This document shows, one piece after another, positions 6,358-7,905 of a stretch of 7,905 bases of DNA; within the stretch, counting starts at the first letter, position 1; every line of letters starts with the position of its first letter. A program made the translations under genes and the position numbers. The notes under the pieces were generated by a model. The model saw nothing but the letters and a program-made list of their open reading frames with translations, was not told the DNA's origin and searched no databases. The stretch spans positions 1 through 7,905 of the forward strand of contig JAJYGS010000113.1 of assembly GCA_021785055.1 (NCBI GenBank), given 5' to 3'. Origin of the DNA: Nitrospirota bacterium (GTDB taxonomy: Bacteria > Nitrospirota > JACRHJ01).

Positions 6358-7347
6358 ATGAATAACAAGGGTGTTCTTTTAATGACTATGGGAGACCCCG
6401 CCGATGTGCGCGGGGTGTTCCCGTACCTGACGAAGCTCTTCATGGACCCGCTCATCCTGCGCGCGCCGTGGCCGATACGACCCCTGCTCGCGTTGTATAT
6501 AGCCACGATAAAAAAAGAGTCTGTGAAGGAGAAATACCAGGCGATCGGCGGCGGCTCCCCCATGGACGCGATTACCGAAAGACAGGCGGGCGCGCTGCGG
6601 GCGGCGCTGAAGGACAAGAACGTCTCCGTATACCACGCCAACAGGTATACAATTCCCTCCATACGGGATGCTTACCGGCAAATAAAAAGGGACGGCATCG
6701 GAAAGTTGTTGACCCTTCCGCTCTATCCGCACTTCTCGCCCGTGATTACCGGCTCCGGCTTCGGCGTCCTGAAGGCCCTTGCGGAAAAAGACCCGGACCC
6801 GCCGGAGATAGTCTATTACGAAGGATTCGGCGCCGACCCAGGGTTTATAAAGCTCATTGGGGGGAGGATGCATGACGCGCTGAAAAGGCTCACGGGAGCG
6901 GTAGCGGCGTCCGAGGCCGGTCTGCCTGAGGCCGGTCTACCGGCGGTCTCCGTGATATTCTCGGCACACAGCCTCCCGGAGGAGCTGATAAGCATGGGAG
7001 ACCCGTATCTCGACCACGTCCTTTGCGCCGCCTCGATGCTCCAGGAAGAGCTTGGGGAAGTGCGGACGCACGTCGGCTTCCAGAGCAAGGGGCGCGCGGG
7101 CATGGAATGGCTCAAGCCGGAAACGGACGGGGAGATAAAGGCCGCAGCCGCCTCCGGCGCGCGCGGAGTCCTGGTCGTGCCGATAAGCTTCGTCTCGGAG
7201 AACATCGAGACGCTCTACGACTGCGACGTCCTCCAGAAATCCCTTGCCGCCTCGCTGGGTATGAAATACGAAAGGACGAAGAGCCTGGACGACGACCCCG
7301 CCTTTATAAACTTCCTCGCGGGCCTCGCGGCGGAGAAACTTTCATAA
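6358..7347 (+). CDS. hemH: Ferrochelatase
   Basis: Ferrochelatase inserts Fe2+ into protoporphyrin IX, or into coproporphyrin III in organisms with the coproporphyrin route. The 329 residues show GVLLMTMGDP at 5-14, YQAIGGGSPM at 60-69, LPLYPHFSPVITGSG at 120-134, the catalytic-histidine motif SAHSLPEE with His204, FQSKGRAGMEWLKPETD at 241-257, and SENIETLYD with Glu284. The N-terminal LTKLFMDPLIL resembles the proteobacterial/human-type enzyme more than the Bacillus coproporphyrin type. Asn282 replaces the histidine usual in the DHIE or EHIE motif. A tandem EAGLP-EAGLP (186-195) lies just before the catalytic strand. The ATG is preceded by AGGGG only 3 nt away, a weak and close ribosome binding site; the start is kept because GVLLM normally begins within the first few residues. 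Substrate choice cannot be read from sequence alone. Confidence 0.94.
   Translation: MNNKGVLLMTMGDPADVRGVFPYLTKLFMDPLILRAPWPIRPLLALYIATIKKESVKEKYQAIGGGSPMDAITERQAGALRAALKDKNVSVYHANRYTIPSIRDAYRQIKRDGIGKLLTLPLYPHFSPVITGSGFGVLKALAEKDPDPPEIVYYEGFGADPGFIKLIGGRMHDALKRLTGAVAASEAGLPEAGLPAVSVIFSAHSLPEELISMGDPYLDHVLCAASMLQEELGEVRTHVGFQSKGRAGMEWLKPETDGEIKAAAASGARGVLVVPISFVSENIETLYDCDVLQKSLAASLGMKYERTKSLDDDPAFINFLAGLAAEKLS
6913..6942 (+). repeat. 15-bp in-frame tandem duplication inside hemH
   Basis: GAGGCCGGTCTGCCT (6913-6927) and GAGGCCGGTCTACCG (6928-6942) match at 13 of 15 positions, and both encode Glu-Ala-Gly-Leu-Pro. The unit lengthens the linker before the SAHSLPEE strand by five residues. Both differences are synonymous, so the duplication is not brand new or is under coding constraint. 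Confidence 0.85.
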
Positions 7348-7568
7348 CGACAAACCGGCCGGCATTCCGGGGCATCGCCGAAGAATCCGCAGTTGACTTT
7401 AAGTGTTTCGGGAATGTCAATGCGACTCGCTAATAATGCGGACCCAAACCTCAAGAGCAAACCTCATCGGTCGGGAAAGTTCATTCTCAATAGCAATTCC
7501 GGATTGTTCTCAGAACCTACTGATTATTCAAGTAAAAACTTTAAAAATCACTAATTTTCCCCCGGTAT

Positions 7569-7620
7569 CGAAAACGGGGCGAAAACGGCCCGTTTTTGGG
7601 CGATTCCGGGGCGAAAAGGG
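7569..7620. promoter_or_regulatory. Three helically spaced CGAAAACGG-type boxes upstream of citrate synthase
   Basis: CGAAAACGG occurs at 7569-7577 and 7580-7588, and CGAAAAGGG at 7612-7620. The spacings are 11 and 32 bp, close to one and three turns of the helix, so all face the same side of DNA. The middle box also forms a near-perfect palindrome, AAAACGGCCCGTTTT (7582-7596). The last box ends 24 bp before the -10 hexamer, next to where the -35 would be. This looks like a regulator binding array, but no regulator can be named. Confidence 0.35.
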
Positions 7621-7641
7621 GGCGCGGGGACGGGGCGTTTC

Positions 7642-7650
7642 TGGTATACT
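7642..7650 (+). promoter_or_regulatory. Candidate extended -10 promoter of the citrate synthase gene
   Basis: TGGTATACT is an extended -10 with a near-consensus hexamer (7645-7650). No -35 match is found 17 nt upstream. Transcription would start near 7656-7657, leaving only about 15 nt of leader with the ribosome binding site at its very 5' end. This is a prediction from sequence only. Confidence 0.5.
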
Positions 7651-7670
7651 TGAAATAAAGGAGGCCGGAT

Positions 7671-7905
7671 ATGGAAGAGGAAAAACAGAAATGTTACAGC
7701 CCTGGGCTTGAAGGGATAATCGCAGGAAAAACAAGCATTTGCGAGATCGACCCGGAGAAGGCCACCCTGACATACCGTGGATACGACATCCGGGAGCTGG
7801 CGGTTGGGTCCACATACGAGGAGACGGCATACCTGCTCCTCTACGGAGAGCTTCCAACTGCTGAAAAACTAAAGGTTTTTTCGGATACGCTGAGGTCGGA
7901 ACGAG
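7671..7905 (+). CDS. Citrate synthase, N-terminal part (runs off right edge)
   Basis: Citrate synthase condenses acetyl-CoA and oxaloacetate to citrate at the entry of the TCA cycle. The first 78 residues are present and open to the end of the window. They contain PGLEGIIAGKTSICEID (11-27), LTYRGYDIRELA (33-44) and EETAYLLLYGELPT (50-63), the N-terminal signature of the bacterial/archaeal citrate synthase and 2-methylcitrate synthase family. AAAGGAGG at 7657-7664 is 6 nt before the ATG, a strong site. The active-site histidines and aspartate lie beyond the edge, so citrate and 2-methylcitrate synthase cannot be separated here. It has its own promoter candidate and a 323-nt gap from hemH, so it is probably a separate transcription unit. 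Confidence 0.9.
   Translation, partial: MEEEKQKCYSPGLEGIIAGKTSICEIDPEKATLTYRGYDIRELAVGSTYEETAYLLLYGELPTAEKLKVFSDTLRSER

Larger units (their letters stand above)
7348..7670. other. 323-nt intergenic region between hemH and the citrate synthase gene
   Basis: No credible gene is seen on either strand. From the left it holds a GC-rich stretch with the 4-bp palindrome-rich CCGGCCGG but no T run, so no clear hemH terminator. A TTGACT at 7393-7398 lacks a good -10 partner and pairs with GTCAA at 7416-7420 as a weak dyad. A strikingly AT-rich tract (about 7518-7558) comes next, then a GC-rich block with repeated CGAAAA boxes (7569-7620) and the extended -10 promoter candidate before the citrate synthase gene. 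Confidence 0.6.

Noticed and set aside
7355..7375. GC-rich palindromic stretch after hemH as a terminator
   Set aside because: The stem is only about 4 bp and no T run follows.
7393..7421. TTGACT as a -35 element of a second promoter
   Set aside because: The hexamer at proper spacing (GTCAAT) is a poor -10, and no gene is closely downstream.
7403..7711. Plus-strand 102-codon frame in the hemH-citrate synthase gap
   Set aside because: It overlaps the citrate synthase start and its ribosome binding site, changes composition abruptly along its length, and shows no domain.

Overview
The window is a stretch of GC-rich bacterial chromosome that carries core metabolism. It has no phage, plasmid, CRISPR, tRNA or rRNA genes. 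AhbD-type radical SAM proteins, the short form of 6-phosphogluconate dehydrogenase, and families of short dispersed palindromes (reading IPVKTGIQ or SEIRNDI-like when translated) suggest an uncultured or anaerobic Gram-negative bacterium of the Desulfobacterota/Nitrospirota kind. That placement is inference from family resemblance and is not certain.

Layout. Positions 1-3527 (minus strand) hold a pentose-phosphate operon read tkt, tal, gnd: transketolase with a probable TTG start, long-type transaldolase, and the first 85 residues of 6-phosphogluconate dehydrogenase. The intergenic gaps are 23 and 9 nt. Positions 3528-3759 are a divergent control region with one promoter candidate for each direction, a 15-bp palindrome between them, and a copy of the ATTCCC-N8-GGGAAT dispersed repeat inside the probable tkt leader. 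Positions 3760-7347 (plus strand) hold a heme group: an AhbD/NirJ-type radical SAM-SPASM protein, a small low-GC DUF2283 protein, hemE (uroporphyrinogen decarboxylase) and hemH (ferrochelatase). Both gaps that flank hemE are filled by dispersed repeats, including a 32-nt imperfect inverted repeat followed by a T run between hemE and hemH. After a 323-nt gap with three helically phased CGAAAACGG-type boxes and an extended -10 promoter, the N-terminus of a citrate synthase runs off the right edge.

How the genes fit together. tkt, tal and gnd together give the non-oxidative branch and the last oxidative step of the pentose phosphate pathway. HemE makes coproporphyrinogen III and HemH inserts iron into a porphyrin. 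The adjacent AhbD-like enzyme would be expected to turn Fe-coproporphyrin III into heme b by oxidative decarboxylation of two propionates. AhbD is classically the last step of the siroheme-dependent route, which does not use HemE or HemH. Its placement directly upstream of both is the most interesting point here: it suggests either a hybrid coproporphyrin route with AhbD replacing HemQ/ChdC, or two heme routes sharing one operon. No coproporphyrinogen oxidase, HemG/HemY or HemQ gene is visible in the window.
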